Assembly (NCBI GenBank): GCA_019750295.1
Contig: JAIEOS010000059.1
Coordinates: 42,312 to 106,311, forward strand
DNA: 64,000 nucleotides
From: Bdellovibrionales bacterium
GTDB lineage: Bacteria; Bdellovibrionota; Bdellovibrionia; Bdellovibrionales; JAGQZY01
Direction of reading: 5' to 3'
How positions within the stretch are numbered: the stretch's first letter is position 1; each line of letters opens with the position of its first letter. Below the pieces are notes generated by a model. That model was not told the DNA's origin. It ran no database searches and saw nothing but the letters and a program-made list of their open reading frames with translations. A program made the position numbers and the translations under genes. Of this stretch, positions 8,896 through 17,492 are shown in pieces.

Positions 8896-9297
8896 TTATC
8901 CTGCTGTTGCGAAGTTACACTTCAGATTGTTCATGTGGTCTTGAGGCTGACCATTGACAGAAACCCAAGATTCGTTAGAGCCCTCTTGAATGTAAATCGA
9001 GATGTCGACAGTTTTTCCAGAAGTGGTGATCGCGGTGACCCCGTAGCCTTCGTAGTTCTCGGTGTATCCAGCACTGGTAACGGTGGCATTTTCGATCACT
9101 TTGCTTCCATTCCAGACGTAAGCGACAGAGAGCGTGACGACGGGTTGATTGCCTTTGTATTTTGTCGAAAGAGTCACTACCGGTCTTTTGACCATGCCCT
9201 GCTGGTTGTAGGCGCAAGAAATGCGGTTAAATCCATTCAACTGGGCGGAAGCTCCTTGGGCGAGCAGTAAAGAAAAAAGAATCAAAGCCATCTTCAT
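8896..9297 (-). CDS. secreted hypothetical protein
   Basis: About 133 residues from the chosen ATG, which has AAAGGAG at 6 nt; an in-frame ATG nine codons upstream lacks such support. A signal peptide (MKMALILFSLLLAQGASA) is followed by a mostly beta-type domain with two Cys (one near RISCAYN, one near NLKCNF) that could form a disulfide joining the N- and C-termini. No family is recognised. It is the first gene of the leftward group ending in rlmN, and its stop codon is 2 nt from the pirin start. Confidence 0.65.
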   Translation of the reverse strand: MKMALILFSLLLAQGASAQLNGFNRISCAYNQQGMVKRPVVTLSTKYKGNQPVVTLSVAYVWNGSKVIENATVTSAGYTENYEGYGVTAITTSGKTVDISIYIQEGSNESWVSVNGQPQDHMNNLKCNFATAG

Positions 9298-9412
9298 AAA
9301 ATCTCCTTTGTGTTGGTTGGGCACTTATAGGCAGAGCCTTGCGAAAAGACAATGTCTCTGCGGTGTTGAGTTTGGTTTTGGAAAAATTGTTATGGGAAAA
9401 TGACGGGCAAGG

Positions 9413-10693
9413 TCATTGTTGCTGAGTGGCGGTTTTGTCTTGAGAAGCGGTCTCTCGCCACTGAGGAAGATCCTGAAGGAGAAGTCGGGCCTGCTGTTTG
9501 AATTCGTCTAAGCTGGATGCTGGAACTGGATCCGCCGAAGGAAATTTTTTGCTCAACGGATCTATATATCTTCCATTCTGATAAAATTCGAAGTGCAAGT
9601 GTGGACCTGTCGACATCCCTGTGTTCCCAACGTAACCGATCACCTGTCCCTGCTGGACATGAGCTCCGGCACGAACTCCTTTTGCATAACCATTTAAGTG
9701 TTTGTAAGCGGTTTCGTAGGTGGCGTTGTGACGAACCTTGATCACATTTCCGCCGCCACCACTTCTTTGCGCAAATGTGACAGTGCCACTCGCCACCGAA
9801 CGAACCGGTGTGCCGATGGGGGCTCCATAATCCACGCCGTTGTGCGCGCGAAAGACTTGCATGATGGGATGAAAGCGCTTTCGTTTAAAAGTAGAAGTAA
9901 TGCGACCGTAACGAATGGGACTCTTTAAAAACATTTTGCGGAGACTTGCGCCTTCAGGAGTAAAGTATCCCATTTCTTTTCCGTTGGCGCGAAAGATCGC
10001 CGCTCGGTAAGGAGTTCCCGCGTTTTCATACTCTGCGGCGAGAATGGCGCCCCATCCGACGGGCATTCCGCGCACCACTTTTTCTTCGACGGTAATGCGC
10101 CACCGATCGTTGACTCTAACTTCCCGTGAGAAATCGATCTCCCAGCCAAAAATATCGGCCAGTTCGGAGATCAAATCGGGATCCATGTTGGCGCGAATCG
10201 CAGACTCCCACAAGCTTGACGTGACCGTCCCAGTAAAGGAAACAACTCGGAGATCTACTTTCTCTTCAATTTTTTCGGCCTTCCAAAAACCGGCTTCATC
10301 TTTTTTAACTAATAAACGTTCTGTGGCCGAATATCTAAACTCTATGGAGGAAATATCCTCGGGATTTTGAGGATCTTTAGTGATCTGATATCGAATGCCT
10401 GCTTTTAAATTCCCCAAATTTTGAATCGGTTTTGCCGCATCAACGATGGCTTGAATTGTGACCGGCGAAACATCCTGTTCGCGCAATTCGGTAAACAGAG
10501 TCGTGCGTGGCGGAATAACGTGAGGAAAAGCCTCTTCTAAGGGCACAATCGGAAGATCAACGACCTCTGGTGGGAGATTTTGTTGGACCACGGGCTCAGG
10601 GTGGGAATTATAGAAGTAGAAGCTGATGTATAAACCGCAAATAAGAAGTAACGGGAAAAATAAAAATTTAATATACGCTGTTATATTATGCAT
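9413..10693 (-). CDS. M23 family peptidoglycan endopeptidase (membrane-anchored)
   Basis: A 426-residue protein with an N-terminal membrane anchor (about residues 7-28), a Pro-rich linker, an OapA/LysM-like middle region, and a C-terminal LytM domain (about 280-385). The zinc site is complete: H284 and D288 in HNGVDYG, and H365 and H367 in GPHLHFE, with H332 in the active-site strand. The layout matches MepM/YebA-type D,D-endopeptidases that cut cell-wall crosslinks in the periplasm. No strong Shine-Dalgarno precedes the ATG. It is divergent from the cyclophilin gene. Confidence 0.88.
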   Translation of the reverse strand: MHNITAYIKFLFFPLLLICGLYISFYFYNSHPEPVVQQNLPPEVVDLPIVPLEEAFPHVIPPRTTLFTELREQDVSPVTIQAIVDAAKPIQNLGNLKAGIRYQITKDPQNPEDISSIEFRYSATERLLVKKDEAGFWKAEKIEEKVDLRVVSFTGTVTSSLWESAIRANMDPDLISELADIFGWEIDFSREVRVNDRWRITVEEKVVRGMPVGWGAILAAEYENAGTPYRAAIFRANGKEMGYFTPEGASLRKMFLKSPIRYGRITSTFKRKRFHPIMQVFRAHNGVDYGAPIGTPVRSVASGTVTFAQRSGGGGNVIKVRHNATYETAYKHLNGYAKGVRAGAHVQQGQVIGYVGNTGMSTGPHLHFEFYQNGRYIDPLSKKFPSADPVPASSLDEFKQQARLLLQDLPQWRETASQDKTATQQQ

Positions 10694-10832
10694 TAAGATT
10701 ATTCTTCTAGAGACCGGTCGGGAAGTCCAGGAGAATTGTCATCGAGAAATACCGTCGCGCAACGCTATGGCAAAACGCTTGAGTTTAGCAGGAGATCTCA
10801 TAGTATTAATGTCACCGCAAAAGGGAGAGATC

Positions 10833-11432
10833 ATGAAATCATTAGCGCAAATTATTTTTATTTTAATTTTTAGCTTCGTCTTTAGTCCTCAAGTCTTTGC
10901 AAAAAGCTACAGCAGTGCGCCGGCGATGAAGATCGATACAAAAAAAACGTATACTGCCGAAATCGAAACCAACAAAGGTAAGTTCACCATAGAGCTTTTC
11001 GCAAAAGATGCTCCTAAGGCCGTGAACAACTTTGTATTTCTCGCGAAAGAGGGATTTTACAAAGACATCGTATTCCATCGAATTATTAAATCTTTTATGA
11101 TCCAAACTGGAGATCCTCAAGGCAATGGGAGCGGTGGTCCTGGTTATAATTTTGAGGACGAACTCAATGGTCCTCATAAATACGGCCCCGGGATTGTGGC
11201 AATGGCGAATGCGGGACCTAATACCAACGGAAGCCAGTTTTTTGTTTGCACGGGTTTTGACTCCGCCAATCTCAACCGTATGCCCAATTACACTATTTTT
11301 GGGAGAATTAAGGAAGGCATGGCTACAGTCGATAAAATTGCAGCAACTCCGGTCAAAGGGAATGATCAAGGTGAGATGAGTACTCCCAAGGAAAAAGTTT
11401 TCATTAAATCCGTAAAAATCACAGAAAAATAA
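10833..11432 (+). CDS. secreted cyclophilin-type peptidyl-prolyl isomerase
   Basis: 199 residues from the ATG preceded by AAGGGAGA; a longer in-frame extension upstream looks non-coding. The signal peptide is about residues 1-22 (cleavage after VFA). The cyclophilin fold follows, with FHRIIKSFMIQTGDPQGNG (active-site Arg and the QxGD motif) and ANAGPNTNGSQFF, all conserved catalytic positions being present. It should catalyse proline isomerisation in periplasmic protein folding. Its stop codon is directly followed by the ATG of the next gene, so the two are co-translated. Confidence 0.88.
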   Translation: MKSLAQIIFILIFSFVFSPQVFAKSYSSAPAMKIDTKKTYTAEIETNKGKFTIELFAKDAPKAVNNFVFLAKEGFYKDIVFHRIIKSFMIQTGDPQGNGSGGPGYNFEDELNGPHKYGPGIVAMANAGPNTNGSQFFVCTGFDSANLNRMPNYTIFGRIKEGMATVDKIAATPVKGNDQGEMSTPKEKVFIKSVKITEK

Positions 11433-12263
11433 ATGCTAGAACTGCTTAAACTTTATTCTCATCTTCCGAACTTTAAAGGAAAAAACTTTCTAGGTCAGAG
11501 AGTATTCGCTCGTACTCTCTCGGGCCAAATGTTTCTCGATCAAGAGATGCAGGATGGATTTAAACTTTCTTTAGATGTTCAGGATCGAATGCAGCGAATG
11601 ATCTACATCAAGCGTTGCCACGAGCCCGAGACGGAGAAAGTCCTTAAAAAATTAATCTCCAAGGCTAAAGTATTTTGCGATATTGGAGCCAATTTCGGCT
11701 ATTTCAGTTTTTTGGCGCAACAGCTCGAGCCTCAGGCACAAATCTATTCCTTCGAGCCTCTTCCTAAAAACATCGAAAATTTCAAAAAGAATTTAAAACT
11801 GAATGCCTTTTCTAAAATTGAGCTTGTTGAGGCGTGTTTGAGCGACCAAATTGGCGAAACTGAGTTTCTTTTGCCTCCCGCCGGAGAGAGTGGTTGGGGA
11901 AGAATGGCTCATCGCGATTTATTTTCAGGTGAAAAAATAAAACGCTCTGTCATCACTCTTGATAGTTTTTTTCTACAGCGGAAAATAAATCAGTGTGACC
12001 TTATCAAGATTGATGTGGAAGGTTACGAATTTAAAGTGCTTCAAGGCGCAAGAAATGTGATCGCTAAATTTAAGCCGCAGATTTGCATCGAATTGAATGA
12101 GCCTTGTTTGATCGATACCGGAACTTCGGGTGAGGAAATTTTCAAACATCTTAAAAGTTTGGGATACAGAATGCATAGCATATCCTCATCGGGTGAACTC
12201 AATGCCGTCGATCATCCTCTAAAGTCCTATGAATACATGAACTATATTGCGCTGATGAATTAG
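11433..12263 (+). CDS. FkbM family methyltransferase
   Basis: A 276-residue SAM-dependent methyltransferase. Motif I is VFCDIGANFGYFSF at about 80-93, the acidic motif II is SFEPLPKNIENFKKN, and IKIDVEGYEFKVLQG is the family's diagnostic DVEGxE block. FkbM proteins usually O-methylate sugars or natural products, often on surface glycans; the substrate here is unknown. The ATG immediately follows the cyclophilin stop with no own Shine-Dalgarno, implying coupled translation. The last 4 bases overlap the convergent thioesterase gene. Confidence 0.85.
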   Translation: MLELLKLYSHLPNFKGKNFLGQRVFARTLSGQMFLDQEMQDGFKLSLDVQDRMQRMIYIKRCHEPETEKVLKKLISKAKVFCDIGANFGYFSFLAQQLEPQAQIYSFEPLPKNIENFKKNLKLNAFSKIELVEACLSDQIGETEFLLPPAGESGWGRMAHRDLFSGEKIKRSVITLDSFFLQRKINQCDLIKIDVEGYEFKVLQGARNVIAKFKPQICIELNEPCLIDTGTSGEEIFKHLKSLGYRMHSISSSGELNAVDHPLKSYEYMNYIALMN

Positions 12264-13006
12264 GTCTCAGAAAACTTGAGACGTGCAGTAAAAATGGGTT
12301 TTTGATCGGTGGTGCGAACTCCCTGGAATTGATTGTATGTGAAGATTCCGTCTTTCACTTCGTCAAGCCCTCTCTGGACATTCACCACGTCGCCCGTTTT
12401 AGCTTCGGCTAAAAAATTCACCTCGTAACCATAGAGATGAACTCCACCGCGAAGCCTATCGATGGGTATAGCGTCTAATATCCACTGTGCGTACTTTGTA
12501 TTGTTGACGTGATTGTTTAGATCGATATCGCTATTACGCACTTGAAACTGGGAGAGATTTTCCGAATCGTTGGTGTAGACAATTTTTTCGGGCATGTGAT
12601 TCAGATGTCCCTCGGGCCTCCAAATATGACTGTAGGAGCGCCAGTCCTTAACGGCAAGTTTTCGAGTGTTCATATCCATCACGGTAAAAGTGCTGGTGCA
12701 TTCACCTAATTTTTTTTCGCCCACATAAATCTCGTAATCTCGATAAAGGAAGGCTTCGTGCGATGGGGGTCTAATCCATGTGCGTACGGTGACGGTTTGA
12801 TTCCAAGCGGGCCATTCCTGCATGGTCAGTTTTTGGCGGGTAAACACCCAGCCTTCGTTTTTGTCCAACTTAACCCTTAGGTGTAAAGCGTGCATCCAAC
12901 CGACATCTTGAATCAGATTAAGAAGGGCGTAGAGCCCCGCTTGACCTCTAAGATTGACCAGGTAGGACGTGATTTTGTAGTGATCAATCCAGACGTGGTC
13001 GCTCAT
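12260..13006 (-). CDS. acyl-ACP thioesterase
   Basis: A 248-residue double hot-dog protein. The second half carries NSDIDLNNHVNNTKYAQW (about 158-175), the signature and catalytic Asn/His region of the PF01643 acyl-ACP thioesterases; the first hot-dog unit is at about 5-120. It should release free fatty acids from acyl carrier protein in the cytoplasm. The start overlaps the stop of the DoxX gene in an ATGA tetranucleotide and lacks a Shine-Dalgarno, so it is translationally coupled to that gene. It converges with the FkbM gene. Confidence 0.85.
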   Translation of the reverse strand: MSDHVWIDHYKITSYLVNLRGQAGLYALLNLIQDVGWMHALHLRVKLDKNEGWVFTRQKLTMQEWPAWNQTVTVRTWIRPPSHEAFLYRDYEIYVGEKKLGECTSTFTVMDMNTRKLAVKDWRSYSHIWRPEGHLNHMPEKIVYTNDSENLSQFQVRNSDIDLNNHVNNTKYAQWILDAIPIDRLRGGVHLYGYEVNFLAEAKTGDVVNVQRGLDEVKDGIFTYNQFQGVRTTDQKPIFTARLKFSET

Positions 13007-13446
13007 GAAAATAAAAATGCATCTAAAGAGTAGTAGCCCGGGCCTAAAAGAAAGAGAGCCAGCAAAATCGCCGCGAGGTTGACGGTATATTCGTTCCCCG
13101 GAGGATTATTCGTAATTAGATAGCCGCCACCTTTATGGCCGATGAGGGCAGCGATCACCATGACGAAGAAGCACATTAAAATTCCGAGGCGCGTGAGAAA
13201 TCCTAAGGTGATGAGAGCGCCACCGATGATCTCGCTCAACATCGCTGCGCGCGCTTGTTGGGCTGGGAAGGGGATATTGAGACTCTTCAGCCAAGCCTCG
13301 AAACCGGCCATATTTCCAGGGCCGACGAGACCGAGTTTGCCCATGCCGTGGATGACAAAGCAGATTCCGATGAACACGCGAATGATCAGGGATGCGAAAT
13401 TTGTAAGATCAAGAGATGAGCCGAGAAATAATGTATTAAGAGTCAT
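13003..13446 (-). CDS. DoxX family membrane protein
   Basis: 147 residues with four hydrophobic helices. The first shows the family pattern RVFIGICFVIHGMGKL, and a second block reads ARAAMLSEIIGGALITLGFLTRLG. DoxX proteins are small inner-membrane proteins linked in other bacteria to thiosulfate:quinone oxidation or redox balance; the role here is not known. It shares ATGA with the thioesterase downstream. A long dyad lies within the leader. A second DoxX gene is at 15672-16118. Confidence 0.8.
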   Translation of the reverse strand: MTLNTLFLGSSLDLTNFASLIIRVFIGICFVIHGMGKLGLVGPGNMAGFEAWLKSLNIPFPAQQARAAMLSEIIGGALITLGFLTRLGILMCFFVMVIAALIGHKGGGYLITNNPPGNEYTVNLAAILLALFLLGPGYYSLDAFLFS

Positions 13447-13454
13447 GACATCAC

Positions 13455-13492
13455 CATCTCTCTGTTGGGTGGACGGGTCAACCCGAGAGATG
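13455..13492. promoter_or_regulatory. inverted repeat in the leader of the DoxX gene
   Basis: CATCTCTC and GAGAGATG are exact 8-bp inverses, and GGGT/ACCC inside can add pairs. The dyad ends 9 nt before the DoxX ATG, and its proximal arm contains the only purine-rich stretch that could serve as ribosome-binding site. There is no T run. Confidence 0.5.
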
Positions 13493-13509
13493 ATGTGTCG
13501 TAGGTCAGA

Positions 13510-14055
13510 TTACTGAACGCAGCTGGCTGGAACGTAAACGGTGCCTGCTTTTTTATAAGCTTTGAGCCACTGAGGATTATGAGAATCGAGCCATAGCTTT
13601 TTTCCCTCGGTGACCGCACCGGCATCAGGGCTGGACTCATCAGGTTGAGTTTTCATTTGGCAAGAGGACGAGAAGGTGTAGAAGCCATTTTTAAAAACTG
13701 AAGCCTGTTTACGGGCCGCTGATTTTTCAGATTTTTTCTTTTTGGGTGATGGAGCTGGCGTGGAATCTAATTCCTCTGACATTTCTTCTTCGACCTTGGG
13801 AACTGGATCTAGTGCAATCTCCGGCGATGGCTCCTCATTGACGGGAGCAAGCTCTTTTTCAGCTTGGGTCACAGTGTCTGTCATCGGCTCAATTTGGAAA
13901 ATAGAATCACGGTCCGATTCACTTCCTTGAAGTTCCTCAACTGTATAGCCGGGCATAGCGTAAGGTTTAATTTCCATCTCTGGAATCGAAGAGCAGTTGG
14001 TAATAACCGCAGCGCTCGATAAAATGAATGCGAATTTAACAGAAAAGTATTTCAT
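13510..14055 (-). CDS. lipoprotein with C-terminal SH3-like domain
   Basis: About 181 residues from the ATG at 14055 (GAGGG upstream). The signal peptide MKYFSVKFAFILSSAAVITNC ends in a lipobox-like VITNC, slightly atypical at -3/-1. A long acidic, Pro/Glu/Ser-rich linker (about 30-115) leads to a Lys-rich stretch (PKKKKSEKSAARK) and a C-terminal domain with two Cys (SSCQMKTQPDESS and VPASC), similar in pattern to bacterial SH3-like domains. It probably spans the periplasm from the membrane toward peptidoglycan. No precise function is claimed. Confidence 0.6.
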   Translation of the reverse strand: MKYFSVKFAFILSSAAVITNCSSIPEMEIKPYAMPGYTVEELQGSESDRDSIFQIEPMTDTVTQAEKELAPVNEEPSPEIALDPVPKVEEEMSEELDSTPAPSPKKKKSEKSAARKQASVFKNGFYTFSSSCQMKTQPDESSPDAGAVTEGKKLWLDSHNPQWLKAYKKAGTVYVPASCVQ

Positions 14056-14209
14056 GATAACCCTCTTTTTCTTATAAAGAAGTATCGGAAACACACGACA
14101 TTTTTATAAGTCGAGTCGAGGTCCTAAGTGTTGATTGGGCTCTCTCGGAAACCAACAGTTGATTCCGACTCAACGAGGTCGAGTCCAGTGTTCAGTAGAT
14201 GGACGTTAT

Positions 14210-15631
14210 TCAATGAATTACACTCATAGATTTCCATTTTCCGCCCTCAAACCGACGCCAGAATACAAAGGCTTGAAGGATAATGTAAAAGCTTGCAGCG
14301 CCCCAGGCCCAGTATACGGCCCCGTCCCAGTCTTTCATAAGTAGGGTCGGTAATACCATAAAAGGCCACGGCATAAGTAAAGCAACAAGAGTTACAAAAC
14401 GAGTGTCACCTGCGCCCTTAAGTGAAAACGAAAAAATGAGATTCATGCTGTCGAAGTTGGTGAAGAGAGCGACATACATTAATAGGTAAGGAACTATGGT
14501 GCTGACTTGATTCCAAAGTAACGGGTTGGTGTCGTTAAAAAACCAATTGAGATAGAAAGTGGGGAAAAGTAAAAAAGAAATTCCCATGGGGAGTATGTAC
14601 ATCAACGACAGTTGAAGACCTCCCCACACATTGCCCACTGCAAGCTCAGGTCGTTTTTCGCCGAGATGCTGACCAACCAAGACTGAGACCGCTTGGGCGA
14701 TACCCATGGGCGGAAGAACCGATAACATCATCACGGTCAGGACGATACTGCTCGCGGCAAGCGCGGCATCGCCGTTGGGCATCCGTCCGACAACAATCAG
14801 AAATACCGTAAATGCGAGTCCCTCAAGAGCCCATTGCATTCCGCTGGGTAATCCAAATCTTAGGAATCTTTGGGTCAGTTCCCAATCGAAGCGCCAGCCG
14901 GAAAAGATTTTGTAATCGATCTCGAACTTCTTTTTAAAAATAAGATAAAGCGCAAAGGCCGCGCTCACACAATTGGCTAACGCGGTCGCGTAGCCGGCGC
15001 CGGCTACGCCCATTGCCGGGAATCCGAGTTTCCCAAAAATCATAACGTAATCCAAGATGATATTTGCAATGAGTCCCACAACGTTGATCGCCATGATGAT
15101 CCTTGTGTTTCCGAGTCCTGTAAAAAAGCCGCTGACCGCCGCGACAACGGCGGCGGGGAGAGCGGAATAACAGATGGCTTCAAAGTATTGAACCTCGAGT
15201 CCAATCAGATTCTCGGAGTGTCCGATGATTGTAAACAAGGGAATTGCTGCCGGAATCAAAAGCAGGAATAACAATCCACCCAAAACACTAATGTAAAGGG
15301 ACTGCCATACTGCGGGTCCAATTTTATTAAATTCTTTGGCGCCATAGTACTGGGCTACAAACGTCATAACATAGGCGGCCGTTTGTTGGAGGAGTGCCAT
15401 CGGAGTCCAAAAGACTCCCATCACCGCCATGGCTGCACCGAGCGCTTCGGTGGAGAAATTTCCAAGAAAGATGCGATCAATTGTCAGTTGAAGATTCCAA
15501 AAACTATTAGCGACAATCAGTGGCCAAGCTATTTTTAAGATGTACTTCCATTGCTCTTTCCGATTTTTGGGTTGTGCTTCCAAAACGCGCTCCTTAGCTC
15601 GTAGTCTTTCTTCGACAAATGTCTTAGACAT
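14210..15631 (-). CDS. MATE family efflux transporter
   Basis: A 473-residue membrane protein with about twelve helices and the pseudo-repeat of MATE exporters: IVANSFWNLQLTIDRIFLGNFSTEALGA in the first half and ASSIVLTVMMLSVLPPMGIAQAVSVLVGQHLGEK in the second. Such proteins export cationic drugs or metabolites using H+ or Na+ gradients. No clear Shine-Dalgarno precedes the ATG. A perfect 14-bp palindrome abuts the start codon, between this gene and the divergent DoxX gene. The 14056-14209 gap shows no gene. Confidence 0.88.
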   Translation of the reverse strand: MSKTFVEERLRAKERVLEAQPKNRKEQWKYILKIAWPLIVANSFWNLQLTIDRIFLGNFSTEALGAAMAVMGVFWTPMALLQQTAAYVMTFVAQYYGAKEFNKIGPAVWQSLYISVLGGLLFLLLIPAAIPLFTIIGHSENLIGLEVQYFEAICYSALPAAVVAAVSGFFTGLGNTRIIMAINVVGLIANIILDYVMIFGKLGFPAMGVAGAGYATALANCVSAAFALYLIFKKKFEIDYKIFSGWRFDWELTQRFLRFGLPSGMQWALEGLAFTVFLIVVGRMPNGDAALAASSIVLTVMMLSVLPPMGIAQAVSVLVGQHLGEKRPELAVGNVWGGLQLSLMYILPMGISFLLFPTFYLNWFFNDTNPLLWNQVSTIVPYLLMYVALFTNFDSMNLIFSFSLKGAGDTRFVTLVALLMPWPFMVLPTLLMKDWDGAVYWAWGAASFYIILQAFVFWRRFEGGKWKSMSVIH

Positions 15632-15645
15632 TCAAATTAATTTGA
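15632..15645. promoter_or_regulatory. 14-bp perfect palindrome between MATE and DoxX genes
   Basis: TCAAATTAATTTGA is fully self-complementary and lies directly upstream of the MATE start codon, 26 nt before the DoxX start. It is a candidate operator for a dimeric repressor controlling one or both genes. Confidence 0.5.
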
Positions 15646-15671
15646 GTATCATAATGGCAAATGGAGGCTTC

Positions 15672-16118
15672 ATGAATCAAAAAATTAAAAATTTTTTTCA
15701 ACCCGTAGTTATTCCGACCGTTGGATCTTTAGCGTTACTCTCTCTTCGCCTTGTGATTGGTTTGGCATTTGTCTTTCACGGCTGGGGTAAAATACAAAAT
15801 CCTATGGGTTGGATGGGACCAGATTCTGGAGTTCCAGGAATTTTGCAATTCTTAGCGGCGTTTTCTGAATTTGGCGGAGGAATCGCTTGGATGATTGGAC
15901 TACTGACACCTTTGGCGGCTTTAGGACTCACTTTTACAATGATTGTAGCGACAGCGATGCATGCATTCGTCATGAAAGATCCATTTGTGGCCAGTGGACC
16001 AGGAATGTCCTCGTACGAGCATGCTTTAAGTTATCTCGTGGTCTCTTTCGTGTTGCTGGCGTTGGGCGCGGGAAAATTTTCTCTCGATGCAAAAATCTTT
16101 GGACAGAAGCGTTCGTAA
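15672..16118 (+). CDS. DoxX family membrane protein
   Basis: 148 residues from the ATG with GGAGG at 6 nt; the longer in-frame extension would run through the MATE gene. Four hydrophobic helices carry the DoxX pattern LRLVIGLAFVFHGWGKI, then GGGIAWMIGLLTPLAALGL. It is a paralog of the DoxX protein at 13003-13446. It is followed after 14 nt by a DUF2905 gene, probably in the same operon. Confidence 0.82.
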   Translation: MNQKIKNFFQPVVIPTVGSLALLSLRLVIGLAFVFHGWGKIQNPMGWMGPDSGVPGILQFLAAFSEFGGGIAWMIGLLTPLAALGLTFTMIVATAMHAFVMKDPFVASGPGMSSYEHALSYLVVSFVLLALGAGKFSLDAKIFGQKRS

Positions 16119-16132
16119 GGAGGGGGGACTGA

Positions 16133-16348
16133 ATGCAATCGATCGCAAAGCTACTCATTATTTTGGGCCTTGCATTAGTCTGTGCGGGAATCGCTTGGCA
16201 TTTCGGCTGGATTCAATCCCTTAAGTTAGGAAAACTTCCAGGGGATTTTTATTTTAAGGCTGGGGGGACTACGGTCTTTTTCCCTTTGACGACCTGTGTT
16301 CTTATTAGTCTTTTAGTTTGGATCATCTCTTGGATTCTCAAACGATAA
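16133..16348 (+). CDS. DUF2905 family small membrane protein
   Basis: 71 residues with two hydrophobic helices flanking the conserved LGKLPGDFYFKAGGTTVFFPL block typical of DUF2905. A GGAGGGGGG purine run precedes the ATG. The function of the family is unknown. It is likely co-transcribed with the DoxX gene. The 16349-16460 gap shows nothing recognisable. Confidence 0.82.
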   Translation: MQSIAKLLIILGLALVCAGIAWHFGWIQSLKLGKLPGDFYFKAGGTTVFFPLTTCVLISLLVWIISWILKR

Positions 16349-16460
16349 AAGAGTGTGAGGCAAAAAATCACCTAGACCCATCTTAAAAAGAAAAGATCGC
16401 ACTGGCTCAGTGGTTCGGATATTGCATTTTTATTCTCCAAACAGTTTCAAGGAGGAAAAT

Positions 16461-16961
16461 ATGGATATTCGGAGCCTGCCCACGGAGCAGACGACCAGTA
16501 AGGCGAAGCACTATGAGGAAATCCAAATTCGTCATTTGATGGCGGACTACATCCACGCCTGTCGAGATGGAGATCTCAAAAAAATTAAATCTCTATATAC
16601 CAACGACGTCGTTTCTTTTGATATGCCGCCGCCCCACAAGATGGTGGGTCTCGGTGACTACATGAAGTCTTGGGAGAAGTGGTACGCCGGTCAGTTTGAT
16701 TTCCCCGTCATCTACGATTCCCTCGATCTGCAAGTTCATGTCAGTGGGGATGTGGGTTTTACGTTTGATATCATTCACATGGCGGGAACTCTTAAGAACA
16801 CTGGAGAAAGAATCGAAAACTGGCTAAGGCACACTTGTGGTCTTGTGAAGGTGAGAGAAAAGTGGTTGATCGCTCACGAGCACATCTCGGCTCCCGTAGG
16901 TGAAGACGGGCAAGCGCTGACGACATTAAACCCCGATCAGATCGAACTCCCCCATCACTAA
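16461..16961 (+). CDS. SnoaL/NTF2-like domain protein
   Basis: 166 residues from the ATG preceded by AAGGAGG; an in-frame upstream start lacks that support. It has the cone-shaped NTF2-like pattern: an N-terminal helix (QIRHLMADYIHACRDGDLKKI), then LYTNDVVSFDMPPP, and a late strand WLIAHEHIS. Proteins of this pattern often act as ketosteroid-isomerase-like enzymes or bind small hydrophobic molecules. Nothing here fixes the ligand. It appears to be a single transcription unit. Confidence 0.7.
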   Translation: MDIRSLPTEQTTSKAKHYEEIQIRHLMADYIHACRDGDLKKIKSLYTNDVVSFDMPPPHKMVGLGDYMKSWEKWYAGQFDFPVIYDSLDLQVHVSGDVGFTFDIIHMAGTLKNTGERIENWLRHTCGLVKVREKWLIAHEHISAPVGEDGQALTTLNPDQIELPHH

Positions 16962-17030
16962 CACGACAGGAGTAGGGTCAACTTCAATCGACCCTACTCA
17001 ATCTCTTAAGGATCAGAAAAATAATCGTGA

Positions 17031-17252
17031 TTATCGCTTTGGATCGCGCTCTTTGCTCTGACGAGTCGTGCGACTCTTCGTATTTGTACTGTGGCTGTTG
17101 AGCTTCACTCCGGAGGGACCTTTATTCTCATTCCCTGCGAAGGCCTGGGCCAGATTGTCTCGAGCTCTGGCGGGCATGGACGATTTTTTAAGCTCTTGTT
17201 TTGTCTGGGCATTATTTTTTTTGGGCGTATTTTGCTTTTGAACATTCGGCAT
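17031..17252 (-). CDS. small basic, probably disordered protein
   Basis: 73 residues, strongly basic and rich in Lys, Asn, Gln, Ser and Thr, with no hydrophobic segment and one short conserved-looking patch (ARARDNLAQAFAGNENKG). A strong AGGAGG Shine-Dalgarno precedes the ATG, and a second purine-rich stretch lies further upstream. The composition recalls the 961-1200 protein, but the sequences do not align clearly. A nucleic-acid-associated or stress role is possible but not shown. Confidence 0.55.
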   Translation of the reverse strand: MPNVQKQNTPKKNNAQTKQELKKSSMPARARDNLAQAFAGNENKGPSGVKLNSHSTNTKSRTTRQSKERDPKR

Positions 17253-17435
17253 AAGGACCTCCTGGTTGATTCTCCTTTAAGTGTGCAAAAAGAAAACCAA
17301 AGCCTTGTGAATTCAGAGCGAAGGACACGCTTTTGTTTTTGCGTCTGGGGGCAATATTCCCGGGCACCGCGGAAGGTTATGCCTGTGAGAACTCATATCT
17401 TCATTCTGACGATCTTTTACGTGTAGATTTAACAT

Positions 17436-17466
17436 CAAAATCCCGATTTTGTGGCTAATTTATAAT
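17436..17466 (+). promoter_or_regulatory. 16-bp palindrome and TATAAT box upstream of the helicase gene
   Basis: CAAAATC-CC-GATTTTG is a perfect dyad (17436-17451), followed by a consensus TATAAT at 17461-17466. No good -35 is seen; the dyad covers that position, which suits an operator or activator site. Confidence 0.5.
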
Positions 17467-17492
17467 GTCTGAGCTAAAAGGGGGTCTACCGA

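Noticed and set aside
13742..13930. Plus-strand frame across the SH3-like lipoprotein gene
   Set aside because: Low-complexity shadow of the acidic linker.
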